Assembly: GCF_026342835.1 (NCBI RefSeq)
Contig: NZ_JAPEMI010000001.1
Coordinates: 434,001 to 498,000, forward strand
Source: Streptomyces sp. NBC_00154
GTDB taxonomy: Bacteria; Actinomycetota; Actinomycetes; Streptomycetales; Streptomycetaceae
Direction: 5' to 3'
Length of the DNA stretch: 64,000 nucleotides
Position numbers and translations under genes: made by a program. Positions 8,526 through 19,191 of this stretch are shown here, in pieces (position 1 is the first letter of the stretch; each line of letters opens with the position of its first letter). A model generated the notes under the pieces. It was given only the letters and a program-made list of their open reading frames with translations. It searched no databases and was not told the DNA's origin.

Positions 8526-9359
8526 TCATCCGCCGTGTCCGAATGAGCCTTTCTTGGTCACCGGCCCGGCCGGCACCGATCCGGTGGAGACGGTGAAGAG
8601 ACCTCCACCGGGGTCGCTGATGACGGACTCGGTCCCGCCGCCCGGGGACGGAGCCAGGGGAGTGGCGGTTCCTCCTGCCCCGCGTGCGGCGGCGATGACC
8701 GGTTCCACGTCGTCGACCCGGAAGTGCACGTGCCAGCGTGGCCGCACGCGGGGGTCGGGAGATTCCCCGACGCCGCCTCCGCGCACGGTGGCCACGGTGT
8801 TCTTGACCTGCCGCACGGTGACGGTGTCGTTCTCGTAGGCGTAGGCGACCTCGCAGCCGCCGGGTTCGCCGGAGGCCCAGTCGAAGATCTGTGCGTAGAA
8901 GATGGCGGCGTCGAACGCGTCCCGGGTGCGCAGTTCGAGAAAGGCCGGTGGGTTGCCGTGCTCGTCCGACCAGCGAAGCGCCCGGCCTTCCCAGAAGCCG
9001 AAGACGGCCCCGTCGCGGTCGGCTGCCACCGCGCCCCGGCCCAGGGGGAATCGCACCGGACCGACGGCGACGGTGCCGCCGCGCTCACGGACCCGGGCCG
9101 CGGTCGCGTCCGCGTCCGCCACGGCGAAGTACGGGGTCCACGACCCGCCCACCGGCCGCCCGCCGGCCGCTTCACCCATCCCGGCCACCGGCCGCCCGTG
9201 GGCGAGGGCGACCGAGAAGCCCGTTCCCAGGCTGCCCGGCCGGAACTCCCATCCCAGAACGGCCGAGTAGAAGTCCTGCGTGGCGCGCAGGTTGCGGGTC
9301 ATGAGGTTGACCCAGCACGGTGTTCCGCACACCGGCATGACATGCCCTGTGGGCGTCAT
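8526..9359 (-). CDS. VOC-family protein, two glyoxalase-fold domains
   Basis: A 277-residue protein with two VOC modules (about residues 10-130 and 140-255), starting MTPTGHVMPVCGTPCWVNLM. It is paralogous in layout to the protein at 3767-4555, but the second module is more divergent and the C-terminal tail is longer. The reaction is unknown. GAGGAG lies about 9 bp before the ATG. Only 35 bp separate it from the upstream small gene at 9395-9721, and it precedes two phosphatase genes in the same direction, so all may form one transcription unit. Confidence 0.8.
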   Translation of the reverse strand: MTPTGHVMPVCGTPCWVNLMTRNLRATQDFYSAVLGWEFRPGSLGTGFSVALAHGRPVAGMGEAAGGRPVGGSWTPYFAVADADATAARVRERGGTVAVGPVRFPLGRGAVAADRDGAVFGFWEGRALRWSDEHGNPPAFLELRTRDAFDAAIFYAQIFDWASGEPGGCEVAYAYENDTVTVRQVKNTVATVRGGGVGESPDPRVRPRWHVHFRVDDVEPVIAAARGAGGTATPLAPSPGGGTESVISDPGGGLFTVSTGSVPAGPVTKKGSFGHGG

Positions 9360-9394
9360 CAGCGTTGTCTCCTCGCCCCCCGCACGATGCGCTG

Positions 9395-9721
9395 TCAGCG
9401 GCCGAGTGCCTCGCGCAACTCCTGCTTGTTCATCGTCGAGCGGCCCTCGACGTGCTTCTTCTTCGCCTCTTCGTAGAGCTGGTCCTTCGTGGACCCCTGC
9501 GCTCCGCGACGGGACCGCTCACCACCACGCTGTGGGGCGGATTGCGGATCGCGCAGGGAGATCCTGCTCGCCGTCTTCGCCTCTCCCGCGCGGGCCCGCT
9601 CCTTGTTGACGGTGCGCGCGGCGAGTTCCTTCGCGCGCTCCTCGGAGGCACCACGTTCCTGGGCACTCTCCTTGATGTGCTCGTACTGCCGCTCCCGCTT
9701 ACGACTCGATCCTGCCGGCAT
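9395..9721 (-). CDS. Small basic protein, often annotated as plasmid stabilization protein
   Basis: A 109-residue, highly charged protein beginning MPAGSSRKRERQYEHIKESA. The N-terminal half is a predicted charged helix (KELAARTVNKERARAGE). The C-terminal 35 residues (TKDQLYEEAKKKHVEGRSTM, then NKQELREALG) form a helix-loop-helix like the Rho-N/SAP-type nucleic-acid-binding motif. Near-identical small proteins are common in actinomycetes under the name plasmid stabilization protein, without experimental support. GAAGGGA about 8 bp upstream supports ATG 9721 over the longer frame to 9835. Gene function is unknown; nucleic-acid binding is inferred. Confidence 0.75.
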   Translation of the reverse strand: MPAGSSRKRERQYEHIKESAQERGASEERAKELAARTVNKERARAGEAKTASRISLRDPQSAPQRGGERSRRGAQGSTKDQLYEEAKKKHVEGRSTMNKQELREALGR

Positions 9722-9961
9722 CACATCGTTCCCTTCCTGCATCCGGCCCTGCGCGCGGCAGCCCGGGTGGCGATTCCCTCGCGCCGTGCGACGTCCCCTA
9801 CCGAGCCGCCGCACGCACTCCACCCATACGCCCACAACGCCCCGTACGCCACCGGACTCCTGTCCGCCAATCCGTCGCCGCCCCCGGCAGGTTCACGCAC
9901 CGACAGGTACCGATGGCCGCACGAACTCCGAGCTCTGCAAGCACATTCCCGCCGTGCGCGT

Positions 9962-10369
9962 TCACACGCGGGGCCGGTAACCCAGGGCCCGGACGATCTG
10001 CCCGGCGTTCCCGTACCGCTCGTCCGCGGGCAGGTCCCGTACGGCTTCGAGCAGTGGGTCCGGCACATGCTCCTCGGCCAGGGTCCGCAGGAGTGACTTG
10101 CGGTCGGCCGGGAAGTCGCTGCGGTTCAGATGCCGTGCCAGGTCGGACCTGAGCCGTCCGGCCTCGGCCTCGGCACGCGCCCGGTCCCTTCCTGCACCGG
10201 GCGGCGGAACGGGACCGCCGACGTCCACCCTCACATCGTCGTCGGCCGCCGGCTCGGGGTCGTACGACTCCACGGTGTGGGTGGGGTGTCCGGACCTCAG
10301 ATAGTCCTTGAGCTCGTGCTTTCTCTCGTCGTCCATCCACGGACTGACCTGGCTGCTTCCTCGCTCCAT
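9962..10369 (-). CDS. DUF2795 domain protein
   Basis: A 135-residue protein. The C-terminal 55 residues (NRSDFPADRKSLLRTLAEEH onward, to the terminal YRPRV) carry the DUF2795 pattern, a small helical fold of unknown function found almost only in actinobacteria. The N-terminal half is polar and probably disordered. AGGAGG is 9 bp before ATG 10369; the TTG at 10375 is less likely. The 240 bp to the next gene downstream show nothing convincing. Confidence 0.75.
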   Translation of the reverse strand: MERGSSQVSPWMDDERKHELKDYLRSGHPTHTVESYDPEPAADDDVRVDVGGPVPPPGAGRDRARAEAEAGRLRSDLARHLNRSDFPADRKSLLRTLAEEHVPDPLLEAVRDLPADERYGNAGQIVRALGYRPRV

Positions 10370-10586
10370 GGTCAAGCACCTCCTAGGCCTCCGTCGCTGG
10401 CACAGGCGCGACCTCGCTCAGCCTTGGATCTCATTGTGCTCTGCGTGTCCGTCGATGGCGATCTTGCGATCTTGTGGGGCTCGGCGCGCCCGGCGATCCG
10501 GTGGCGCAGGGGCAGCACCTGCTTTCGTCGCGCTCGGCGCCGGTGTGCTCCCCCATGCGTTTCACCTGACATCCGCTGTGGCAAAG

Positions 10587-10612
10587 TCATCCATTGGATG
10601 ACAAATTGGATG
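10587..10612. promoter_or_regulatory. Palindrome plus direct repeat upstream of 10650 gene
   Basis: TCATCCA-T-TGGATGA is a palindrome with 7-bp arms at 10587-10601. TTGGATG recurs at 10594-10600 and 10606-10612, so the second copy follows at a 12-bp interval. The cluster lies 40-60 bp before the GTG start, in the region between two divergent genes, and looks like an operator. Confidence 0.4.
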
Positions 10613-10649
10613 TCGTCCAGTCGATGACGTGACTTCGCAGGAGAGCACG

Positions 10650-10955
10650 GTGCCCACAGCAGCCCCGCGCGATGCGTCCCGGTACCCGGATCCGGGCGCG
10701 CTTTCCTTCCTCGCCGCCGCAGCGGCGCTGGAAGCCATCGACGCAGCCGTGCGCGGCGCCCGCGCCCGGGACGGGACACCGCCCTCTTCACTCGCGGGAC
10801 GCGAGCAGGTGCTGGCCTCGCTCCTGCTGCTGCGCGAGGTGCGCGAACAGCTCGCGCGCGCCGACCACCGCGACCTCGCAGGCCGGATCGACTCCATCAC
10901 CCACCACACCGGCCAACTGCGCCGGAACGCCACCGTCCGACGCCAAGAGGCCTGA
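10650..10955 (+). CDS. Hypothetical protein, helical
   Basis: A 101-residue protein of unknown family. It is Ala/Leu/Arg-rich and predicted largely alpha-helical (GALSFLAAAAALEAIDAAVR; VLASLLLLREVREQLA), with no signal peptide or clear membrane span. The frame allows GTG 10629, but GGAG at 10640-10643 is correctly spaced for GTG 10650, which I prefer. A palindromic element sits immediately upstream. It is divergent from the DUF2795 gene. Codon use is typical of the genome, which supports a real gene despite the lack of recognisable relatives. Confidence 0.6.
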   Translation: MPTAAPRDASRYPDPGALSFLAAAAALEAIDAAVRGARARDGTPPSSLAGREQVLASLLLLREVREQLARADHRDLAGRIDSITHHTGQLRRNATVRRQEA

Positions 10956-11090
10956 ACGAGCCCGCCCGGCTGCGCAAATCGCAGCCGCGACCGTCATCCC
11001 GCCCGGCCTTGACCGCCGAAGCGAGTACGCCGGGCTCCGGCGGGCCGATCCCGAGGGGCAACGGTACGGATGCCGACCGAGACTGGTTCC

Positions 11091-11399
11091 ATGAACCCGT
11101 ACGAGGGACTGGCAACGGTGAAGTTGGCGGACGACTCAACAGTCCGCGTGTGGGCCGAGGTCTCGCTCGATGAGAACCCCGACGACACCGCCGGGCCCAT
11201 CGACACGCCTCGATGGACAGCCCGGCTCACAGCCCCCGGTGGCGAAGCACTGCTGCTCCGGGGCTGCGTGACCCTGATCCTCGACTCCGGTGCCCGCTGG
11301 CCGGCCGAGGTGACCTCCTCGCACCCGTCATCCGGACCCCACTCCCCGAACTGGACCGAGGTCAAAGGCGCAGGCCCCGCCGTGAGCCGGACGGCGTGA
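11091..11399 (+). CDS. Hypothetical protein, beta-rich
   Basis: A 102-residue protein beginning MNPYEGLATVKLADDSTVRV. Alternating polar/hydrophobic stretches suggest a small beta-sheet protein. It resembles, distantly, short actinobacterial proteins that start with a YxGxAxV strand, but I cannot name a family. An ATG 21 bp upstream (11070) is an alternative start. It is convergent with the oxidoreductase gene at 11537. Nothing else is seen in the 137 bp between them. Confidence 0.55.
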   Translation: MNPYEGLATVKLADDSTVRVWAEVSLDENPDDTAGPIDTPRWTARLTAPGGEALLLRGCVTLILDSGARWPAEVTSSHPSSGPHSPNWTEVKGAGPAVSRTA

Positions 11400-11536
11400 T
11401 CGCCTGCTGCCCCTGCATCGCAGAGAGCGCACCGCCGATCTCGTTCCCGCGCCCGCTGCACGACGCGGCGGGCTACGACGGTGTGCGCAGCGGAGGTCCA
11501 CCCGGCCACGGGCGACTTCTCGGCGCGACCCGTCGA

Positions 11537-12526
11537 TCAGCGCTCCGGCTGCTCGGCCACCCGCAGCAGCAGCTTGCCCGTCGAGGTGCGTCCACCCATC
11601 AGCGTGTGGGCGTCGGCCGCCGCGGACAGCGAGAACTCCGCGCTGATCGGCACGTCCACGACGCCGTCCACGACGGTACGGAACGCGCGTTCGACGAGCG
11701 GGCGCAGAACCTCGGGCGCGGTCCGCGCGAGCGACAGGATGGAGAAGCCCGCGACCGAGCCGCCCTGCCCCATGAGCTCGGCCGGTCCGACCTGCCAGGG
11801 CTCGGCCCCGCTCGCGTTGCCGAACGACACCAGTCGCCCGAAGACGGCCAGCACGCCGAGACCGCGGCGGAGAGTGTCGCCGCCCACCGGATCGAGCACC
11901 AGATCCACTCCCCTGCCGCCGGTGGCACGCCGGATCCCGTCCGCGAAGGCGTCGCCCACGAACACCTCGTCGTAGCCGTACTCGCGTGCGTATGCGGCCT
12001 TGGCCGCGGAGGAGACGACGCCGTACACCGCGCCCGCTCCGGCTGCCCGGGCCAACTGCCCGGCGACGGTGCCGACACCGCCCGCAGCACCGTGCACCAG
12101 CACGCTCTCGCCGGCGCGCAGCCGACCCACCTCGTGCAGCAGCGCATGCGCGGTCGGCAGCACGGTGGGCAGTGCGGCCGCGGCCCGCAGGTCCACCCCC
12201 TTCGGGAGCGGGAAGACGGTGGCGGCCTCGGCAACCACGACCTCCGCGTAGGCGCCGCCGCCGGTGAGCGCCGCGACCTCCTGCCCCGGACGCAGCCCCT
12301 CGACCCCGCGACCGACAGCGCGGACGCGCCCCGAGACCTCCAGCCCGGGGACGTGGGGCAGGGTCTCCACCCGGTATCCCTCGGACCGCGCCTTGAGGTC
12401 CGCGAAGTTCACTCCCGCGTAGGCGACGTCGACGCTGACCTGGCCAGGTCCCGGTTCGGGGATGTCGGCCCGCACCACCTTCAGCACTTCGGGACCGCCG
12501 TACTCCTGGAACTCGACAGCGCGCAT
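11537..12526 (-). CDS. Quinone oxidoreductase-like zinc-independent MDR family protein
   Basis: A 329-residue medium-chain dehydrogenase/reductase of the NADPH:quinone reductase type. It has an N-terminal GroES-like fold (about residues 1-125) and a Rossmann domain with the NADPH motif HGAAGGVG (about residues 140-155). The structural-zinc cysteines of alcohol dehydrogenases are absent, as expected for the QOR subfamily. The C-terminal GKLLLRV strand is also typical. GGAGGGG lies 8 bp before ATG 12526. It is divergent from the ArsR-type gene at 12629, with a perfect inverted repeat in the shared promoter region, so it is a likely target of that repressor. The inducer may be an electrophile or quinone, which is inference. 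Confidence 0.85.
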   Translation of the reverse strand: MRAVEFQEYGGPEVLKVVRADIPEPGPGQVSVDVAYAGVNFADLKARSEGYRVETLPHVPGLEVSGRVRAVGRGVEGLRPGQEVAALTGGGAYAEVVVAEAATVFPLPKGVDLRAAAALPTVLPTAHALLHEVGRLRAGESVLVHGAAGGVGTVAGQLARAAGAGAVYGVVSSAAKAAYAREYGYDEVFVGDAFADGIRRATGGRGVDLVLDPVGGDTLRRGLGVLAVFGRLVSFGNASGAEPWQVGPAELMGQGGSVAGFSILSLARTAPEVLRPLVERAFRTVVDGVVDVPISAEFSLSAAADAHTLMGGRTSTGKLLLRVAEQPER

Positions 12527-12540
12527 GGAAGACCCCTCCA

Positions 12541-12568
12541 CGAGTGTTCAATGAAAAGCGAACACTCG
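12541..12568. promoter_or_regulatory. Operator-like inverted repeat between oxidoreductase and ArsR genes
   Basis: CGAGTGTTC (12541-12549) and GAACACTCG (12560-12568) are perfectly complementary across 10 bp. A third partial copy, GAACACTT, follows at 12587-12594, and a possible -10 hexamer TATGAT at 12574-12579 lies between. The position between divergent genes fits autoregulation plus control of the oxidoreductase. Confidence 0.65.
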
Positions 12569-12578
12569 GACTGTATGA

Positions 12579-15296
<2,718 letters not shown>

Positions 15297-15326
15297 CCTT
15301 CGGGCCACCCGACGACCGCGGTCGTT

Positions 15327-15360
15327 CCGCCCCGGCTGCACTTCCGTGCGGCCGGGGCGG
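15327..15360. terminator. Hairpin terminator after icd
   Basis: A 15-bp stem (15327-15341 with 15346-15360, one G-U pair) and a TTCC tetraloop begin 31 bp after the icd stop codon. Confidence 0.8.
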
Positions 15361-15486
15361 TGCCGTATCCGGACACACCGCCGGCTCGGTCCTACTGGGG
15401 GCACCGTCCGTCGGCGTGCTCGCGTGCGAGCCGGTCCCGGTACGGATTCCCGGCCGACCTCCGTCTAGGCTGTGGACGACGCTGTT

Positions 15487-15509
15487 CATACCTGTGACCT
15501 GCGGGTATG
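15487..15509. promoter_or_regulatory. CATACC/GGTATG inverted repeat upstream of amidohydrolase gene
   Basis: CATACC (15487-15492) pairs perfectly with GGTATG (15504-15509) across 11 bp, about 65 bp before the start at 15572. It is operator-like. The rest of the 275-bp gap after the icd terminator shows no gene. Confidence 0.35.
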
Positions 15510-15571
15510 CAGAGGCCTGTGCATCCCTCACAGCTATGTCGACCGCCCCGCCGACCGACCCGGAGTAGCAC

Positions 15572-16285
15572 GTGTCCGCAACCCTGACCGTCGCCGTCGC
15601 CCAGCCCGTCTGTCTCCACCTCGACGTCACCGCGAACGCCACCGCCCATGCGGCGGCAGTCGCTGAAGCCCGGGCGCGGCTGGTCGTCTTTCCGGAGCTG
15701 TCGCTGACGGGCTACGACCTCACCGCCCCGGCCGTCTCCCCCGACGACGCCCGCCTCGGGCCGATCGTCTCCGCATGCCGCGCCACCGGGGCGACGGCGC
15801 TGGCCGGGGCCCCTGTGCGCGACGCCGACGGGCGTGAGCACATCGCCACGCTCGCCGTCACGGGAGAGGGCGCGCGCGTCGTCTACCGGAAGATGTGGCT
15901 GCACGGCGAGGAGTTCGACCGTTTCAGCCCGGGCGAGAAGCCGGAGGTCCTGGGTGTCGGCGGGGTCCGGCTGGGGCTTGCGATCTGTTACGACGCGGCT
16001 GTCCCCGACCATGCAGCCGACACCGCTGCCTTGGGCATCGACGCGTATGTGGCAAGCACCCTCTACGGTGCGGGTCCCGAATCGGCCGCCCGGCGCGACG
16101 GGCACATGAGCGAGCGGGCCGCCGCCCACGGTGTGTGGGTGGTGCTGTCCACCTCGGCGGGGGCCAGCGGGACCTATCCGCAGACGTCGGGCGGCTCCGG
16201 AATCTGGGCTCCGGACGGGGCGGTGGTCGTTCAGGCCGGACCGGAGCCCGGGGCCATGGTGTCGGCGTCCCTCGGCGGGTCCTGA
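15572..16285 (+). CDS. Carbon-nitrogen hydrolase (nitrilase superfamily amidase)
   Basis: A 237-residue cytosolic amidohydrolase. The nitrilase catalytic triad is visible: Glu in VVFPELSLTGYD (about residue 37), Lys in VYRKMWLHGEE (about 108) and Cys in LGLAICYDAAVPD (about 142). It is slightly short for the family (usually 260-300 residues). The substrate is unknown; omega-amidase- and N-carbamoyl-hydrolase-type members exist. GTG 15572 has GGAG about 10 bp upstream. Its 3' end overlaps the convergent acetyltransferase gene by 55 bp, an unusually long antisense overlap. Confidence 0.85.
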   Translation: MSATLTVAVAQPVCLHLDVTANATAHAAAVAEARARLVVFPELSLTGYDLTAPAVSPDDARLGPIVSACRATGATALAGAPVRDADGREHIATLAVTGEGARVVYRKMWLHGEEFDRFSPGEKPEVLGVGGVRLGLAICYDAAVPDHAADTAALGIDAYVASTLYGAGPESAARRDGHMSERAAAHGVWVVLSTSAGASGTYPQTSGGSGIWAPDGAVVVQAGPEPGAMVSASLGGS

Positions 16286-16851
16286 CGCACCATCTCGGCC
16301 GTGATCGCCCACCGCTCGTGATCGCGCCACGCCCCGTCGATGAAGAGGAAGTCCGGGGAGAAGCCTTCGAGGCGGAATCCGGCCCGGCGCACCAGGGCGA
16401 TCGAGCCCGCGTTGGCGGGCTGGATGTTCGCTTCCAGACGGTGCAGGCCCAGCGGCCCGAAGGCGTGGCGCATCACCAGGTCGAGCCCCTCGCTCATCAG
16501 GCCGCGCCCGGCCGCGTGGGCGAACGCTCCGTATCCCAGCGCGCCGCAGCGGAAGGCGCCGCCGACGATGTTGTTGATGTTGATGAAGCCTGCGATGGGG
16601 CCGCTTCCGGCCACGGTCCCGTTCCTGTCGTCGACTGCACGTTCGCAGACGAGGAAGCCCGCCTTTGTGGCGTCCTCCGCCAGCCGGCCCGCGTACGCGG
16701 CATACGCACGCGCGTCGTCGGGCGGGAACAGCCACGGGTGGTGCATGCCGCGGCTCTCCTTGGCGCGGTCGGTGAACTCTTCGGCGTCCGCGGGGGTGAA
16801 GGGGCGGATCGCCGTGCGTGCGCCCTCGGCCAGGTAGACGTTCTCAGACAT
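16231..16851 (-). CDS. GNAT-family N-acetyltransferase (RimJ/RimL-like)
   Basis: A 206-residue acetyltransferase. RIRPF-type strand 1 (TAIRPFTPADAEEFTDRAKE), the AFAHAAGRGLMSEGLDLVM acetyl-CoA loop and the C-terminal HRLEANIQPANAGSIALVRR helix match the RimJ/RimL subgroup, which acetylates protein N-termini or small amines. ATG 16851 (MSENVYLAEG) is preferred over the longer frame. The coding region overlaps the end of the convergent amidohydrolase gene by 55 bp. The substrate cannot be told from sequence. Confidence 0.8.
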   Translation of the reverse strand: MSENVYLAEGARTAIRPFTPADAEEFTDRAKESRGMHHPWLFPPDDARAYAAYAGRLAEDATKAGFLVCERAVDDRNGTVAGSGPIAGFININNIVGGAFRCGALGYGAFAHAAGRGLMSEGLDLVMRHAFGPLGLHRLEANIQPANAGSIALVRRAGFRLEGFSPDFLFIDGAWRDHERWAITAEMVRQDPPRDADTMAPGSGPA

Positions 16852-16880
16852 CCGGACAGCGTAGGCAACCGCCGCCGGCC

Positions 16881-17120
16881 TCACTTCGCGCGGCGGCGGA
16901 AGAGATAGCCGCCGCACACCAACCCGGCGACGAACATCGCCAGCAGCACCGCCGCGAGCGGCATCGTCACCAGGGGGATCAGCAGACGGATCGTGACTTC
17001 ACCGGTGTTCTCGACGATGAAGACGAGCGACAGGATCGCGATGACGAGAACAACGATGCGGGAGGGCGAGAACGCTCCCACGGCGCCCTTGCCGCCGCTC
17101 GACACGTCCTTCGGGCTCAT
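16881..17120 (-). CDS. LapA-domain small membrane protein
   Basis: A 79-residue protein with two hydrophobic spans, about residues 22-38 (RIVVLVIAILSLVFIVEN) and 48-70 (LVTMPLAAVLLAMFVAGLVC), ending in a basic FRRRAK tail. The spacing and the VFIVENTGEVTIRLL segment match the LapA/DUF1049 family. GAAGGGG is 6 bp before ATG 17120. It lies 29 bp upstream of the acetyltransferase gene on the same strand and may be cotranscribed. Its role is unknown; the LapA fold is linked in other bacteria to envelope assembly. Confidence 0.75.
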   Translation of the reverse strand: MSPKDVSSGGKGAVGAFSPSRIVVLVIAILSLVFIVENTGEVTIRLLIPLVTMPLAAVLLAMFVAGLVCGGYLFRRRAK

Positions 17121-17150
17121 GGTCCGGCCCCTTCTCTGGATCCTGGAACG

Positions 17151-17201
17151 CCACCGCCCCCGGTACCAGGATGTCTCCATCCGGGCGCCCGGGGGCGGTG
17201 G
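17151..17201. terminator. Hairpin after secreted hydrolase gene
   Basis: Perfect 13-bp arms (17151-17163 with 17189-17201) and a 25-nt loop lie just past the stop of the minus-strand gene at 17250. Confidence 0.6.
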
Positions 17202-17249
17202 TGAGCGGCCGTACGGGTGACGGACCGGCCCGCGTCGGCCTGCCAGGTC

Positions 17250-19052
17250 TCAGTTCACCCGGCCGCCGACGACGGGCAGCTCCAGCACCCCCGTGTCGCC
17301 CGGGGCGCTGACGACCGTGACCGGCTTGATGCCGCGGTTGCCGAAGTACGCGCCGTCGCTGGCCGCGATCACGAACTCGAGCCGGTGCCCCGCCCGGTAC
17401 CGGTGCACGATGCCCGGCAGCTGCACGGTGAACTGCCGGGTGACGTCCGGTACCCGCACCGGGGACACGAGGCGGTTCACCAGTGTCCTGGAGCCGTCCG
17501 GCGCCACGTCGTACACCTTGGCGAACAGGACCAGCTTGTCGGCGGCGTCACCGCTGTTCTGTACGCGCTCCGTCTTCGGCGAGACGACCTTCAGGATGGC
17601 CCTCGGCGCGCCGACGACATCGACGCCGGAGGTCAGCGGGGCGCTGGTCCAGCCGAGGTAGGTGCCGTGGGTGTCGTACGGCTCGGGGTCGGGCAGTCCG
17701 ATGATGCCGGCGAGCGAGTTCTCCGAGTGGCTGGTCGGCACCGGCCAGTTGGCGTACCGGCGGCTGCCGCGGGTGACCTCGGAACGGTTGCCGACGAGTT
17801 TGCCGTCACCGGAGAGGTAGACCTTCTGCGACAGCGCGGGCACGGCGGCCGCGGTGCCGTAGCCGCTCTGCCAGTCACGGTAGTAGGCGAACTCGGGGCC
17901 GGTGTCGGTGTTCTTCCTGTGCTGGAGGTAACGGTCGAACCAGGCCAGGACGCGCTGTCCGACGTAACTGGTCTCCAGGTTGCCTTCATTCAGGTCGAGT
18001 TCACCGGGCACCTGACCGCCGCTGTGACCCCAGGACTGCCAGATCATTTTTGTCGTGGTGCCCTGCGACTTGAGCGTCCGGTACGTGGCGGTGGCCTCGT
18101 TCAGGTTGAACAGGCTGTCGGTCTGGCCCTGGACCAGCAGGGTGGGCGCCTTGACCTTGCCGAGGTAGGAGACCGGGGAGACGCTGCGCGCGTAGTCGAG
18201 CATCGCGCCGGTCCTGTCGGCCGGGTAGCGGCCGGAGTTGAGCAGCCGGATCGTGTCGCAGGCCTGCGGGGCGAAGTGCGGACAGGTGAGGTTGCCGAAC
18301 CGGGACGGGTCGAGGCTGGGGGCGAGAATCGTCTGCCCCTCCCCCATCAGGTAGAAGCCGTTGGTCCACTGCCACTTGAAGACACCTGGGGTGTCCGAGG
18401 AGACGCCCTTGTTCGTGGCCGTGTTGTTGGGATCGAGCGCGTACGACAGGTCGTTCCAGGTGATCAGCGGGACCAGGGCGTCGACGCGGCGGTCGACGGC
18501 TGCAGTGGCCATCTGGATGGCGCCGCCGTACGAGCCGCCGATCATGCCGACGCGCGGGTCGCCCTTGCCGTCCTTGGAGACGAAGTCGGCCTTCGTCCCG
18601 TCGTCGGCGGCGCGGGTCCCGGCGAGGAAGTCGATGAGTCCGGTGGCGGCCCTGCCGTCGATCACCGGGTCGTCGAGTGTGATCAGACAGCCGGACTTAC
18701 CGAAGCCGAGGCCGGAGTAGACGAGTCCGACATAGCCGCGGGAGGCGAAGGCCTTGCCGATGGCGTCGGTCGAGCCGTCCGACTTGCTGCCGCCGAAGCC
18801 GTTCGTGGCGAGGACGGCGGGGGCGGGGTGAGCGGCGTCGGCCCCGGCGGGGCGGTAGAGGTCGGCGTCGACGGTGCAGGAGCGACCGCCTGCCGTGACC
18901 GTGAACTTCAGTGCGGTGACGGTGTATTCGGAGGCGGTGGCCGTGGTGGCGGCGTGTGCCGCGCCGGTGAGGGCCAGAGGTGCGGCGAGCGCCGCCCCGG
19001 CTACGTAGGCGAAGGACTTACGGGACCGGGATCTGCGAACAGCGCGTGCCAC
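17250..19052 (-). CDS. Secreted S15/CocE-family alpha/beta hydrolase
   Basis: A 600-residue exported hydrolase of the Xaa-Pro dipeptidyl-peptidase/CocE-NonD type. The signal peptide ends near AAHA (about residue 34), behind an Arg-rich n-region that resembles a Tat signal. The alpha/beta-hydrolase core has nucleophile Ser174 in GGSYGG, an Asp region near VQGQTDSLF and a His in WGHSGG. A C-terminal jelly-roll (about residues 420-600) is typical of the family. GGAGG is 5 bp before GTG 19052, so I prefer this over GTG 19064. It is a peptidase or esterase of unknown substrate. A TTGACA promoter and a tetracycline-repressor-style dyad lie upstream. Confidence 0.85.
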   Translation of the reverse strand: MARAVRRSRSRKSFAYVAGAALAAPLALTGAAHAATTATASEYTVTALKFTVTAGGRSCTVDADLYRPAGADAAHPAPAVLATNGFGGSKSDGSTDAIGKAFASRGYVGLVYSGLGFGKSGCLITLDDPVIDGRAATGLIDFLAGTRAADDGTKADFVSKDGKGDPRVGMIGGSYGGAIQMATAAVDRRVDALVPLITWNDLSYALDPNNTATNKGVSSDTPGVFKWQWTNGFYLMGEGQTILAPSLDPSRFGNLTCPHFAPQACDTIRLLNSGRYPADRTGAMLDYARSVSPVSYLGKVKAPTLLVQGQTDSLFNLNEATATYRTLKSQGTTTKMIWQSWGHSGGQVPGELDLNEGNLETSYVGQRVLAWFDRYLQHRKNTDTGPEFAYYRDWQSGYGTAAAVPALSQKVYLSGDGKLVGNRSEVTRGSRRYANWPVPTSHSENSLAGIIGLPDPEPYDTHGTYLGWTSAPLTSGVDVVGAPRAILKVVSPKTERVQNSGDAADKLVLFAKVYDVAPDGSRTLVNRLVSPVRVPDVTRQFTVQLPGIVHRYRAGHRLEFVIAASDGAYFGNRGIKPVTVVSAPGDTGVLELPVVGGRVN

Positions 19053-19083
19053 GAAGACCTCCACAGCGAGGGCAGCTTACCGA

Positions 19084-19136
19084 CCAGTAGGTACTGGGGC
19101 GCGCTCATGCTGTGATACGTGTCATAACGGTGTCAA
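19084..19136 (-). promoter_or_regulatory. Promoter and CCAGTA-GG-TACTGG operator for secreted hydrolase
   Basis: On the minus strand, TTGACA (19136-19131) and CAGCAT (19112-19107) are 18 bp apart. The perfect dyad CCAGTA-GG-TACTGG (19084-19097) lies downstream of the -10, within the likely transcript start region. It resembles TetR-type operators and suggests repression of the S15 hydrolase. Confidence 0.4.
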
Positions 19137-19191
19137 CGCTCGCGACAGCGTTTCCTGAAGGATGTTCAACTTCTTCGCATCCGGAGTACGT

